Shown piece by piece: positions 41,490-54,300 of a stretch of 64,000 nucleotides of DNA. The stretch is from the NCBI GenBank assembly GCA_033558025.1, contig JAUCEF010000018.1, forward strand, positions 3,472,001 through 3,536,000, in the 5' to 3' direction. The position numbers and the translations under genes were made by a program. The notes beneath the pieces were generated by a model. That model did no database searches, had not been told where the DNA came from, and saw only the letters and a list, made by a program, of their open reading frames with translations. The stretch comes from Phytophthora sp. 'mugwort'. Lineage: Eukaryota > Oomycota > Peronosporomycetes > Peronosporales > Peronosporaceae. Position 1 is the first letter of the stretch; every line of letters begins with the position of its first letter.

Positions 41490-44400
41490 GTGGTAGCGTC
41501 AACGGGATTCGAGGGTGAATGAGACCGTTCACATAGGACGGAGTGAAGCCAGTTGAGGCATGCACCGCATTGTTCAAGGCAAACGCAACGAGTGGGAGCA
41601 TCAAGCCCCAGTGCTTGTGTCTGTCTACATAGACGCTCCGAAGCATGTCTTCGACTACGCGGTTCATGCGTTCACTCTGACCATCGGTCTGCGGATGGCC
41701 CGCTATGGACATGTCGAGTCGAGTGCCGAAGCACCTTAAAGACCGACGTCCAAAACTACCCGTGAAACGGGGATCTCGATCCGAGACAATTACCTCTGGC
41801 AGACCGTGCTGTTGAAAGACACGATCTATGAATAGCGCCGTTGTTCCCTCTCCATCGATGGAGTCCGGCACCGCCGCTAATGAGCCATCTTGCTCAATCG
41901 GTCGACAAAGACCACGATGCCCGTGTTGCCCGCCGCATCCTGTGGCAGGCCGACTACCAAGTACAAACTAATGAATTGCGAATACACCGTGAGTACAGGC
42001 AAGCTGGCCAACGGCGCAGCGGAGTGTGGCGAGGATTAAACCCATTGACACGTCTCACACGTGCGTACATACGTACTGACCCACTTGTAAAACTTCGGCC
42101 ACCAGTAGTGGGAGCTCACCGAGCTGTAGGTTTTGTTTTACCGAGATGACCGCCAAGTGGGGTATCATGTGCCTATAGAGGATACGATACTTGAGATCCT
42201 CTTCGTGAGGAACCACGACACGTGGGGTGTCTTCTGGACCAGTACCGTAGTACAATAGGCCCTCATCGAGAGTGTATCGATGTAGCCTTGCGCGCAACCG
42301 CGCGCTGACGCGTTAATGTCTGAGTTAGCAAACTCCGCGCTTCCTAGCGCATGTAGCAGAGCTACACAGGACTCGTCATGTGCGTAAGCCGCGCCGATCA
42401 AGTCTGTCACAGACGAAGTCACCGTCGTGACGTGAGCGATCTCATAGTCTGATCTGCGTGATAACGCATCGGCCAAGACGTTCTGCCTGCCAGGCTTGTA
42501 CTTCACCTCGAAGTTATACTCCGCAAAGAAGGAGAGCCAACGGGCCATTCCCTGCGAGATGAGGCGACTGCGTCGCAGTGCGTAGCGACGCATGATCAGT
42601 GTAGATCACAAACAGCTTGGAGACGAGCAGGTGAACCCTGAATTTGACGAGCGCATACTTCATCGCAAGTAGCTCTTTGTCATGAACTGGATAGTTCTTC
42701 TCAGCAGCCTTAAGCTGGCGAGGTTCAAACGCGATCATGCGTTCACGCTCTTCAGCGCCTGCTTGCAACAAAGCACTGCCGATGACAAAGTCCGACGCGT
42801 CACAGACGACACTGAAAGGACGATCGGGGTCTGGCAGGGCCAGGATCGGGGCCTAAAGGAGACTCTCCTTAATGACTTCAAAAGCCGCTTGATGTCCGAT
42901 GTCCCAACACCAGTCCACATCCTTCTTAAGGAAACTGGACAGTGACCTTGTCACCTCAGCATAGTTCTTGCTGTATTTGCGCAAGTAATTGGCCAGGACA
43001 AGCCACTTCCGTAAGTCTTTCTGGTTCTTTGGAACCGGCTAGTCTACAATGGCCTTGACCTTTGCGGGATCCGCTCGAAGGCCTCGCTTCCCAATGAAGC
43101 ATCCCAGAAAGGGGATCCCTTCAGCGCCGAAGACATACTTGTCAATGGTTGTCATACAACTTGTGTATATACATGCACTCGAGCACCGCTCGCAGGTGCT
43201 CAATGTGGTTCTCCACATCAGTCTTTCCGTGCTCAGCACGACTGTGGACGAATATATCGTCGAAGTATGTCTGAGCATACGCCCTGAGGGGCCTGAACAG
43301 TTGCGTCACAAAACGATTGAACGTCGCAGGCGCGTTCGACAGTCCTTGGGGTATTACTAGCCACTCCCAGAGCATTTACCGCTCGGAGTGCTGACCGCCG
43401 TAAGCGGAATATCGCTTGCTCTCATGAGCAATTGATAGTATCCATCGACCAAGTCGAGGGCACTATACACCGTACACCCCGTCATGTTGTTCTGGAGAAC
43501 ATCCTTCCTAGGAATAGGCATTTGCGCCGGAATGGTGGCCGCGTTAAGCTTACTAAAAGCATGAACGATTCGCCACTTGCCATTCGGCTTTCTATCACAG
43601 AACGTAGGCGTTGGGTGTGGAGACTGGCTCTCGCGCACCATACTCGCCTCGTGCTTAGCACGGAAGAACGCGTCGATGACGTCACACTGTTCTCGAGGCA
43701 AAGGCCACTGCCTTGTCACGGAGTATTAGGTTCCAGGAACCGGGTCAATATCATGACGTACACCTCAATCCGGAGGTAGCCTCGTGGGAGGTTCTTTCGA
43801 GACCACGTCGTGATACCCCTTCACCACGGCCGACGACAAAAGCGCATTTTCTTCCTAGCTGAGGTGGGTTCATGACTCACCAAAGCTCCACCAGGAGTAA
43901 AGCGCGTTGTGCTCAAGGTCTTCGACCTCCTATCAATCCATGGCTCATGGTGATCCAGCCATGCCATGCCCAGGATGAGGCCGTACCTCGAATTCAGGTC
44001 CAGGACCAGACAGCGTTCCACGCTATCGAAGTCGAGATACTTCACGCCCAGGTTTGCAGGAACTTTGGGCACCGTGATACGGGTCCCCGTCGCTAGGCGA
44101 ACAGTGATGATGTCACCCCTGCGCTATCCGAGCGCCTCAGCGTGCTGACTACTTTTCATCGTAGACCGTCGAGCGTAGTTGCCCAACGCTCCGGAATCGA
44201 TCAAGACGGACCATGGATTCTCAAAGTCTTCATCGTCGCCTCGACGACTAGCAAGCCCGGCTTGCATACACGTTCCGTGTTAGAAAGTACGACTCTCCCG
44301 GGGCTGGGCCGTGTCGACCTCCACCTCCAGGAGGCTCAACAGAACTCAGTTCATCCTCAGCAGGGTGCCCCGCGCCTATTGAGTGTCGCCATTTCCCCAC

Positions 44401-45387
44401 GACGAGCTGATGGCTTGGCTCGATGCAGAACGAAATTTCGTAGGAACTCGTCGCGACCTGCGTAACGGACAGGTTGCCCTCCAATCGGTGGTGCTTCGGC
44501 AGATAAATCATCGACGAACACCCATACGCTTCTCGACAGCATGAAGCTCAGCTTCCTCATCTTCAGCGTAGCTGAGGTCCATATGCACTGGTCCGTCGGA
44601 CGGAGTAGCGTTGGCAATGCCCCAGCCAAGCTGAGGCGACTTGAAGTTGAACTCGGCGTTCAACGCCACTCTCACGGCCTCTTCAAAAGAGGAAGGGTGA
44701 GTGTGGAAGACTTTTGTCCTGGCCACGCCAGTGCGGAGGGCTCCATAAAAACTGTCACAGTCACTGCCTCTGGCAGAGAATCGGCCGCCATGCTGGCGAT
44801 CAGAGTTCACAACTCCTGGACGAAGTCCACCAAGTTCTTCTTACACTGGCGGGTACTCAGGAAGCTGACCTCACGCAGTATGCCTGGTTAGGCGGAGCGA
44901 ACGCGAACACTCGGTAAAAGTTGGAGTTTCTGCTCCTCCCAGCTTGGGAAGGCAGCGTCCACCGACGTGCCACACGTGAGTGCCCATCCTCATGCTCGGC
45001 CACCGAGCTTCGAGATCGCTAGCGTCACGCGCTGTTGCTCAAGTACGGAGCATGGCCGATCCCATCCCCATTTCGTTCTCATGGGTCCACAACATGAGGT
45101 TCTCCCTCGCCTTTCCTTCGAAAGTCTTGACGCTCACGATGAGCGGTTTAGGCCGGGAGGACCCATCCTGCGATGTCGTCGATATCGGTGCAGACGCCGA
45201 CATCCTCTGTTGGAGGTGCTCCAACAGAGCATTCTCGTAAATCGAGAATGCCTCCAGACGCGCGTTCACCGCGTTCGGTCCTTGCGAAGCAAGATGCGTT
45301 ATGCCCTCAGGGCCGAGCAAAGACATAAGCTTTTTCAGCGCGTCTTGCTGGCTCTAGGACAGGTTAGTAAACGCTGTCTGCTCCATC
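41490..45387 (-). pseudogene. Gypsy gag-pol, minus strand, broken
   Basis: Starts at ATG 45387 (MEQTAFTNLS, then a TAG). Gag continues MSLLGPEGITHLASQ at 45326 with KTFEGKARENLMLW; later gag EEAVRVALNAEFNFKSPQLG near 44660 and a zinc-knuckle-like FICRSTTDWRATCPL near 44500, with one Cys replaced by a stop. Protease: SVLIDSGALGNYARRS near 44200 keeps the DSG triad. Reverse transcriptase: QWPLPREQCDVIDAFF near 43700, NGKWRIVHAFSKLNAATIPA, DLVDGYYQLLMRASDIPL and AYAQTYFDDIFVHSRAEHG near 43260, with YFDD intact. RNase H: SVVCDASDFVIGSALLQ near 42800. Integrase: SDRDPRFTGSFG near 41780 and AGHPQTDGQSERMNRVVEDM near 41690. It ends in STGFTPSYVNGL and RGSGLGG at about 41490. Several frameshifts. Its 5' LTR is at 45452-45850. 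Confidence 0.86.
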
Positions 45388-45451
45388 CTCACCGAGGAAT
45401 AGTCCTAAACCTCAGGTGCGGGATTGACTACAAGTGCTACCAGGTGCCAGG

Positions 45452-45850
45452 TGCAGCGGGGCTGCGTAGCGTAGTGCGTCAGAGGAAGACGTATGACTCC
45501 ATGAGTCTTAGCTGTGGTTCTCCTAACCCCTGAGGTCTCCGCAGAGGCTTAGATCCCTCTAGTTATACCACTAGAGACTCAAAGGGTCAGTACTCCTAAA
45601 CCTAGGACGATACTCTCTTTGATGCTAAAACCGAGCTCTTATTTGTTTGCTTATCTGCGGCAAAGCCACCAGTGGTGTAAATGAATGAATCTAACTTTCT
45701 ACCATAGTTTAACCTAGTCAAATGCATATCAAGTGGCCTTATGGCCACGTACTGAAATCCTGTTAGACCAAGTGGCACATAGTACCACTTGCTGCAAAGT
45801 TGACACGAAACGTGGCGCCCTTCGTGTCACATTCGTGCAACCGCGTTACA
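45452..45850 (-). repeat. 5' LTR of the minus-strand gypsy
   Basis: Read on the minus strand it starts TGTAACGCGGTTGCACG and ends CCCCGCTGCA; CCTGGCACC follows, a good primer-binding site. The gag ATG is 65 bp further on. Boundaries are inferred from TG...CA ends and context. Confidence 0.55.
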
Positions 45851-45989
45851 AACGGTGTGGGATCGTAAAGCCAAGGCAATACCCGCGCTCATCATGAGCG
45901 CTAGAAGCGGAATACTTCTGCAGTTCTCGTGACAGCTGCCGTTTGCCTACCACATGGGAAACTCAACCCGCAGATCTCGGAGGTCAAGG

Positions 45990-47082
45990 ATGGTCTCTAG
46001 TGTGAGGTCCTGCCGGAGAACTTCAAGTTGTCATTGTGAGCATCGCGTAGTTGCGCACTTCCAAAAGACGGCCTCTGCCTCTTGGAAGGAGTCACAGTAT
46101 GGGGAAACCACTGCTGGATAGCCCCACACCGGTCGCAGTTCCGACCAGAGATCTGGCTTCTTTCGCCGGCTCGTGAACTCCTTCGGTGGGTTGTTGTGCA
46201 GTGCCAAGACCACACACCGAGCGATGCTCACGTTCTAAAACAGGGGCTACTTGGCCACCAGGTGGCGCTCATAAGCTCCCCGAGCAGAGCGCCCACCGAG
46301 AAGCACGCGAGGCGGCTGGAGCTGACCCATCTAGGCGTTAGCTCCGTTGGACTCCTCAGGAGGGAAGTACCTGGGAGCTTAAGGCGGACCCCCACGGACA
46401 GGTGAAGAATACTTTACATGCAACTGGGTCTCCGGGGCTCGGTCTCCCTTATGACGGGCAGCCTGGTACTCCGACGGCTGTCCGTCGAGATCGCTGGAGA
46501 TCTCTTAGCCGACTTGGCCCTCCTCCTCCTCATCGGAAGAAGCGCTAAAGAGGCCCTTGTTCGTGTAGGCGATGGTCCCATACTCTGACCGGGAAGCCGC
46601 CCGCCGCTTACGGCTGACTTCCGACGCAGCCTTCGCAGCCTTGGCGCTGGCAGTTGCCTCAGCGAGCGTCAAATTCTTAACCGAAGAACGAGGGTTCTCT
46701 TCGTCCTCCTTGGATAAGCCTGGAGTTCACTGGCCTTCGGGCGTCTTCGGCTCGTCGCCATCGTCGCCATGACGGCTAGACAGCGGGGTACGGGACCCCA
46801 GCGAATCTGACTAACTCGGGTCGCCGTCAGATCTTTTGACGAGCGGGATCTCGTTATCGCCCCAGGACATGGAGACTTGTCCGAGCCCTCTTCATAACCC
46901 ACGAGGAGCAATCGGTCCTCCTCAGGCGGTTCAAGTTCCTTGGGGGTCACATTAAATGCTACTTTAGTGGATCCATTAGTGGCAGTGCCTTTGTGATAGA
47001 GCTTAGAGCTCTTAGCCTATAGGTTAGAAGTAATAGGTTTGGCAGGCGCTTTCGCACTGCTGCCAGACCGAGTCTTGGTCAT
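45990..47082 (-). pseudogene. Unassigned minus-strand ORF relic inside the gypsy complex
   Basis: Minus-strand reading from ATG 47082 (MTKTRSGSSAKAPAKP) shows protein-like composition across frame breaks: KELEPPEEDRLLLVGYEEGS near 46930, SVKNLTLAEATASAKAAKAA near 46670, SEYGTIAYTNKGLFSASSDE near 46590 and NNPPKEFTSRRKKPDLWSEL near 46180. It could be a gypsy gag-like protein or an antisense ORF of the surrounding plus-strand gypsy. No protease, RT or integrase is attached. Confidence 0.45.
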
Positions 47083-47256
47083 GTTTGATATGACGTGGAA
47101 GCCGAAAAAAAGAAGAGCACGTGGAAGTGCAAAAAGGAATGAGCCAGCTGCGGAAACTAACCGCAGTGAAGTCGATGTAATTCGCCTTGGAGAGTGAAAG
47201 GCGGCGACTGCTTCCACTCGCCCTGGATCGTCGGTAAACCGAAGCTAAGTGGGGGG

Positions 47257-47590
47257 ATTTAACAAGGTTACATGAAGAGTGCCAAGTCACTCTTCAGAAT
47301 GTTGTACCCAAGTACCCCTAGTGATGTGACCAACACCGTTATGACGTCACGTTAATTACGTCAAGGATGGGTACCATACATATGGTACAAAGACCTCAGA
47401 ACCACCCAATAGGTTAACATCTAGGGTACTTTATAGACGACTATTAGTTAGTATGTAGACGCATTAAAAGGGGTCACTTATAAATATATTCAGTCTTAAA
47501 TCTACCTAATTTGGTAACAGTCCCCTTGGCAATAGCAAACTCTGAGCCACTTTAATAAGAGGTAAAACACAAAGTGTACAGATGAAAAAA
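47257..47590 (+). repeat. Gypsy LTR, second copy
   Basis: AGTGGGGGGATT (polypurine-like) precedes the block; GGTTACATGAAGAGTGCC and what follows match 36815-36955. TATAAATATATTCAG at 47478 is a possible TATA box. The 3' boundary (near TGTACA at 47576) is uncertain. Confidence 0.65.
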
Positions 47591-47678
47591 AAAGAAGCGG
47601 CCCGTGGTACTTAGTAGTACTCGTAGATACTGTCCTGGTAGTTGCTATCATCGTCAATACTTTCGGCCGCTAGATCTT

Positions 47679-48112
47679 CTAGCAAGTTGAAAATCGCCAT
47701 ATCTCGCTCTTGGAGTTGAAGAAGATGAACACCAGTTGCTCCACATGGGCTTCGCTGAGGCGGTTCCGAACGTCGGAGTGAATGAACTTGTGCGTCGAAA
47801 CGTTGCGTTCAGCAGCAGTACTTGACGCAGCAGCTGTATACACAGTCCTTGCGATGTTTTGAAGCAGTGGGTATCGGTGCATGGCGCTCCAGTAATAGAA
47901 CACTGTGACTCGCTTGTCTCGGACTAACTTCAACCCCGCGTTGGTCGTTGAAGCTCAGCCTGGAACTTGATCAGCTCCACAGACTCTTCGTGGTCTAGTC
48001 CGTGCCACGCCGCGATGAAATCTATTACAGTCTTGCTGGTGGCCTGGTCCATGCGTTCTCCACCATACCGCGTGTCTAGGGCATACACAACACCGTGTGC
48101 GTCACCACGCAC
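47679..48112 (-). pseudogene. hAT transposase C-terminal part
   Basis: Minus-strand reading: YALDTRYGGERMDQATSK near 48070, then KFQAELQRPTRG ending at 47930; in the next frame VFYYWSAMHRYPLLQNIART, AASSTAAERNVSTHKFIH and RNRLSEAHVEQLVFIFFNSK (47933-47679), which is the classic hAT dimerisation domain. It continues the hAT fragment at 48760-49500 after an intervening gypsy piece. Confidence 0.78.
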
Positions 48113-48745
48113 GAAGTCGAACCGATCCTTCAGATAAGAATGGAAGAGGAAACTTAACCGTGTTTAATATGGGTGAGTTAGTCCTACTAGACACTAGGAA
48201 CTTGCCACTCGCCACGGTAAGTTCCGTTGGGAGCAACAAGCTGAAGCACCGCTTCATTGGACCCATCGCGGTCCTGGCCAGGCATGGTGCGGCATACACC
48301 ATTGACATGCTTAAGTCGTCGACGCACCCGACGTTCTACGTCTGAAGCGGTACCATGATCCGGAGGGCTTACAGGCTCCAACTCTTTAAAGCAAGGCTGC
48401 GACTCTTCTCGCTGAGCGCGCCCAGAGCCAGAAGCCGCGGTCCCGCAAGGGACCGCGGAAGGGGCTCCATACAAAGGAACCCCGGCTGCATACGCCGAGT
48501 ATGAGTCATAGTGATACAGCTGGGAGTACATAGGAGTCGCTCCCGCCTGGGGATACAGGCCGCAGGAAGTCTCGAACGAGAGACAACTCCCGTTGGACTC
48601 GGTCCATGGATGCCCAAAGGCATCCAGACGTTGGAAGATCTCGTCCACGTCATTCGTACGACGGTCGACCTGTTCTTCATGGGCCCCAGCGCTCCCGGCC
48701 TGGGCAGCGGTAGCCACCTGTTATCACAGCGAGGTCACTGATGGG
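48113..48745 (+). mobile_element. Gypsy fragment inserted in a hAT gene
   Basis: Matches the 3' part of the plus-strand gypsy (about 40545-41080) in the same orientation: GRGNLTVFNMGELVLLDTRN against GRGNLNVFHVGGLVLLDTRK, and the nucleotide phrase CCAGACGTTGGAAGATCTCG in both. No LTR is attached. It lies between two halves of one hAT gene. Confidence 0.75.
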
Positions 48746-48759
48746 TATCGTCATCTTCC

Positions 48760-49500
48760 CGTAGATCCGCGGTAGCTGGATGAACATCCGACAATCATCG
48801 GAAAGTGGCTGCTGTTGCGCTCGAAAGCCTTTTGGTACTTCGACAGTACAGCCATGATCCTATCGCCTTGACCAGCTGAGTGACGAAATCTCGCGCCTTC
48901 ACAGGTGGCGCTTGTGCTTCCGTTTCTTCGTCTTCCCTTGCAGGAGTCTCGTCCGGTGACGAACGCATGCAGGATCTTCTCAGACTTGCAAATTTTGACA
49001 AGCACGTCTCGATCGTTTCCTGAATGTTGTGGACGGTAGGTCAAGAACATTTATCCCCTCCATCTTCTGACGCCGGCGTAGCTCGTGCCAGAGCTGTTGG
49101 TTTTTCTTGAAAATTTTAACAATTTCCTACGGCCGTTCTCAAGCTTTCGAAGCCACTTTAACTTGGCGACGAGATCCTTCACAGTCAGATGGAGAATGTG
49201 CGAGATTCAGCCGTGGAAGTACACATGCGGGTGTTCTTTCTGCAACGACCCCATACCAGCCGATCTGTTGCGGTGTTGTCCGTCACCACAGATGGTATGC
49301 TGACATACGAGAGCTTGGCCATCACGCGCTTGATGTCGGACGCTAGGAACACAGCAGTTTGGGACGTCGACCCGGCGTAGGCAAACTCCAAAACGTACGT
49401 TTCGTAGCCACAAATGAGGACGTAGTTGATAACGCTGTTCGCCTTGATGTCCGTCCAGCCGCCGCCTTCCATGCCGGATCATTACGCCGACCACGTTGCT
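48760..49500 (-). pseudogene. hAT transposase, DUF659-type middle part
   Basis: Minus-strand blocks: GGGWTDIKANSVINYVLICG near 49460, VLEFAYAGSTSQTAVFLASD near 49390, YVSIPSVVTDNTATDRLVWG near 49300 (catalytic-region Asp), then VKDLVAKLKWLRKLE near 49160, EKILHAFVTGRD near 48980, and RDFVTQLVKAIGSWLY near 48890. Several frame changes. An N-terminal BED finger was not recognised to the right of 49500. Confidence 0.75.
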
Positions 49501-49669
49501 TTGCTGCATGGGTTGCCGCCTGGGCCAGTCCAGCTTGGGGTGGCGACGCAGTCAACTTCAGGCCCGACGTGAGCGAGCTCAGCGAATATTGGGTGTCGCT
49601 ACGAATAGAACGACTTGAACTCGGTCTTGGTCTCACGGGAAAGGTGCTTGGGTCGATGACGATCATTGC

Positions 49670-49686
49670 GGGGGGGGGGGGGGGGG
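49670..49686 (+). repeat. Poly-G tract (17 nt)
   Basis: Uninterrupted G run; possible length error or slippage site. Confidence 0.9.
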
Positions 49687-49699
49687 TAGGTAGTCCGAC

Positions 49700-50944
49700 G
49701 GGCTGGCAGAGTGAGGGTAGACTTGAAGTACTTAGTTCAGATGAAATCCGAGAATGAAGATATGGCACCCTGGATCGAGCTGTTGCTAGCGGCTCGTGTT
49801 TGGCGAGGCACTCTGGAAACCAACTGGTGACACGGAGCGATTCACATTTTCAGTAGTGAGCTTAAGCTAGACCAAGACCGAACCGAGGTTAGCTAACCGT
49901 CTCTGTAAGACGGATAATTGCGTGGAGCTTCTTCAAGCCTTGGTGTTTGCCCGGCGGGCTACCACCAATTGGCACATAGTGCAATTCTTATGGTGCTTTT
50001 TGGATTGGCAAATGACATCATTGAAAACCTAAAACCCACTCATTTTATTCCACTAACCCTCCCTCGCTTTCCCACCCACCCGCCTGTCTTCCAAAGCCCT
50101 GTTTTTTTACAACCATGGCTGTCGCCATTCTACCGTGCCGCGAAGAACAGGTGGCGGTAATGCTAACTTTTCCGATACCAAGAGCAGCATCGCGCACCAG
50201 CAGTCGGCCGCCATGCCCACGCTCTAGAGCCTGATGTCACTGTTGGGCACCTTACTGACCATGGCGCTGCCCGACTGACTGCGAGATTGCAGCGCGGTGG
50301 CCATGGAGGCCGTAGTCTAGAGAGTCGTGGTGGACAGCGTCAACTACCTGGTATTCCACGAGCCCTTAGAGAAGTACTGGAGCCGAAAGCCCAATGCCCC
50401 GAGAAGCGCGAACTGTTCTCCGCAGGCAACACCAGTATGGCCGTATTGACAGCCAAGGCATAACAAAAGACGTCAGCGTCCATACCAAAACCTCTGCACA
50501 TTGAGGGCAGACACAAGCTGGTATGGAGAACCCCCTTGTCGTCGTTCCTTCCCATCATTCGGTCAGATTTCAAAGCCCGGCGGTCGACTACAGCCTGCCG
50601 TGACGCGTGCCTCGACGTGTACTACTCGTCGGCGAAAGGGGGTACAACTTACATCATCAAAAGTGCTACATGTGGATGGTCATTACAAGGAGACTGAGAA
50701 GGATACGGACATCTCGGAGAAGTACAAGAGGCATTGCGGGCCATCGTTGCGAGCTATGCTTGACGACATCGTTGGAGATGAATCGGTCACCGAGGAGAGT
50801 GCGGTGAAGAGCTCCAACATCCCACGAAATCGGGCGTGATCACAAAGAGGTCAAAGCACACAACGGCATCAAGTCAGCGATGACTTGTCGAGGAGCTCCG
50901 GCTGGTACACGCTGACTCTACGAGGATGGTTCTGGGGCTGGGTA
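49700..50944. other. Unassigned, one decayed plus-strand reading
   Basis: At 50212-50400 a plus-strand frame MPTL...SLMSLLGTLLTMALPD...VVVDSVNYLVFHEPLEKYW is interrupted by several TAG/TGA stops. No family recognised. The remainder shows nothing I can name. Confidence 0.35.
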
Positions 50945-51280
50945 TGTTACTGTACAGCTCTGGTCGCCACCGTTAGGACGGGAAATACCGTTAGGGCAAG
51001 ATGCTTCCAGAGTGTTCGACAGCATGTCGTCCCAGACGAGGGACGAGGTCAAGGGATATTTTAAGTTGATGACGCCAGTAGGCATCGATGGCCACGTCGC
51101 GCTCAGTGAGTTTTGCATATGAACAGACTCGATCTCAAATACGACATCTAGGAGAGAAGCAGTCTCAGGAGAAGGGCGAGCTGAGCAATTAAGTAGGAAA
51201 AGGAAGTTAGTGTTTACTTTACACAGCTCCGTTTCTTGTACTCTGATCAAGAGTTGCGTCGCGGAACTGAGATCTTAACA
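50945..51280 (+). repeat. Copia 5' LTR
   Basis: 336 bp, TGTTACTGTAC...GATCTTAACA, with TGTTA/TAACA inverted termini. GGGTTATGAACCC follows as a possible primer-binding region. Confidence 0.85.
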
Positions 51281-51335
51281 GGGTTATGAACCCAAGCACG
51301 CAGTAAAGCTAGTACCAAACACTCAAGAATCTAAG

Positions 51336-54300
51336 ATGCCGGCAAAGGTCGAACTCAACAAAAGCGGACGCCCAGTGAATTGGCATGGACAGTACTGGTC
51401 GTACTACAAGAATATGATGCAACTCCCGTTCGCGGACAAGGACATCCCAGAATATGCGAACAGAGACCAAGACGCTGGCCGCTGGCGCGGGTGATGCTGA
51501 GAAGAAACAGTTCAACGATGCCCAGATGAAGGTCAGGCACATGATTTTGTCGTCCCTTCTATGGAACTAGACAGCAAGTGATGCCTAAGAGGACTGCAAC
51601 AGAGATGTCGAAGGACATGTACGAGGGCAAGACAAACACGGCCACATGTACTAACCAAGAGATCATCTTGTTGAATAAGCTACAGGCCGCGAAGTATAAG
51701 CCAAATTGGGATGTGAGACAACATTTGAGCAACATGTTCCTGATGAAGGCTCAAATTGCAGCGCTGAATGCTGATGTGAGAGATCCCATCTTCATCAATA
51801 TGTTGATGAGATCGCTACCGACAAATCCCCGCTTTGACCGTCTCAGAGGATTGCTTGAGATCGGCGCAAGTGAGGTCGACACACCAGACAAGCTACAGAC
51901 CAAATTTTGTGCATGGATAGTTATAACACGTGTGATCGCGAATTGGGAGTATTAAGTGTTAACACTGCCCAGAACACACCACAACACCAAGGTCAAAAGC
52001 GGGAGCCGCAGCTGTCGCACCCGAGTGCAGGATTTCACTCTGGGCCCAAGCAAGCAACGCCGGAAAAGGTTGCTGCGTTGGCTACAAAGAAGGTGGACAA
52101 ACAACAGGGAAACTGCTTTAACTGTCATCGACCTGGGCACATGGAGTAGGACTGCGCGAAGAAAGCTGCAGTGCCGTCCCCTTTGTCTCAAGGAAACAGG
52201 CAAGTGAATTACACCAGAAGGCTGCACAAGAACAGTACTCGGAATGTAGGAAACACTACCACTCCTGACATCGAGACGGTGCCTGACGAGCTACCTGCTT
52301 CGGCCATAAATGATGTTGATGATGAGCCGCAGCTCAAATCAAATAATGAAGACCTCTCTGCCAATTAGAGTGCCGATATAAGATCGGAAGACTACGCTAT
52401 TTGGGCGTGTGCGGTGAATGTTCACATGGCATCAAACCGCAGATATTTCACGGAATACGAGAAACTCGATGAGAACGCGGATGTTGTACGAGGATTCAGT
52501 AAGAAGTTCGTAATTACTTCAGTTGGACATGGTACAGTGCAAGTTGTAGTCAAAAGAGGCGAATTGGACGTGGTCATTACGCTTCAGGATACTTTTCACG
52601 TACATGACTGTAAAAAAATACTGTCGCACTCTCAAGCTGAGGAGCAGGGTTATGCCGCAGAATATCATGGACGTTCGAGTACAAAGGTGTACGAACTATG
52701 GAAAGGTGAAGAAAATTTGCTGGAAGTTGGCCGTTACAAGTCTGGACTGCTCACGTTCACTGCGAAAAATATTTCTTATCAGAAGGAAGTCAAAAAGAAC
52801 AACTCACCAAAACCAGTCACGATGGCGCACCATTACCACAAGCGAATATAGCAGCTGCTGATGGAGCTGCTGATCTTCAAAGGTGACATGAACGATTGGG
52901 CCACTTATGTCCGCAATTTGCGAAGATGATGGTTGATAGTGGACAGTAACAGGAAAGATGATTCGACAACGTGTCTTTGGAGACTGTGAGCTTGTCACAT
53001 GGGGAAGGAGCGAAGACCTCCCACTACACAGCAACTAGACCGTGAGATTACTCGAAGAAATATTCTTTGACTTGCTGTGCCCGAAGCAGAGTGGATGTTC
53101 AAGTGACCAAAGGACTGTGCTTGTCATTATAGATGGCTTCACGCGGTATACAACCATTTACCCACTCAAATCGAAAACTGCAGCGGAGGTAAATGCAGCG
53201 ATGAAAAGATACATTGAGTGGGTAGATCGGCAGTTCCCGGGATACAATGTGAAAAAGGTGATCACCAATAAACTAAAACACAGATAATGGTGGAGAATTT
53301 GTTAGCATCACGATGAACAAATGGTACCACAAGAATGGAATCGAGTTCCTGCCAAACCCACCTCATAGTTCTCACTTGAACCTATGTGAAAAAAGATCAC
53401 CAGACTCTGCTTCACATGCTGAAGGCACCGATGAGTGCGTCAGGCCCAGGCTTTTCAATAAAATTCTGGATGCACAACTTGAAAGTGGCGGTGTATCTCA
53501 GAAACCGGTCGTATCACCAAGCAATTAAGGACACGCCGTACCGTTTGATGATGAAAAAAATTCCGACTTACACAGGGTTAGGAAGTTTGGCTCAGTAGCG
53601 AATGACACAAGCCAGCGGTCCATCACATTGAAAACTCGAGTGATACCGACTTGGATTCCTGGTAGGCTACCTGGGGGCAAGCGGGCTACCAAGTGGGCTT
53701 CCCGTCAGAGCACGTTTTGCAGCATGTCCAGTATGCGACAATCAACGAAGACATCGTATACAGGGACCGGTATAGCGATGGCTACACCTAGTCGGTTGCC
53801 GATTGGATGTTCCCTGTTGAAACTACGGATGAAATTGACTCTGGTTCATGTGGAGATGACCAGACTGAACTTGATGAAGTGTGAATCTAAACGAACAAAA
53901 TGGGCTGCTAGTTGCACGAGCACCAGATTCAGATGATCCAGAACTCCCTGACTACGAGGATCGTGATGACACGCCTGAGATCTCCGTCAATGATGAGAAC
54001 AAAGAAATGAAGGAGTCACAAGAATATGAAATTGGGATAGAGGAATTGAATAGGATGCCAATAAACACAGCTTCCCCGGAGAAGGTTACTGGTAACCAAG
54101 TGGAGTTTCAAGAAGTTTGTTCAATTGTATGATCACATGAGTTCTGATCTCGACGAAGAGATGGAAGAAAAGGCTCTGAATATTCCCAGTGGCATCCCAG
54201 AAGAATCACCTGAGAACAATATACCCGATATTCGCGAGAGGAATGGACCTTACGGCAAGGAGATGCGGATTTGGAAGGCTCCGTTAGTGAAGAAGGACCT

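Noticed and set aside
41350..41871. Single minus-strand frame of 173 codons as one gene
   Set aside because: It crosses the junction of two gypsy elements; only its first two thirds are integrase.
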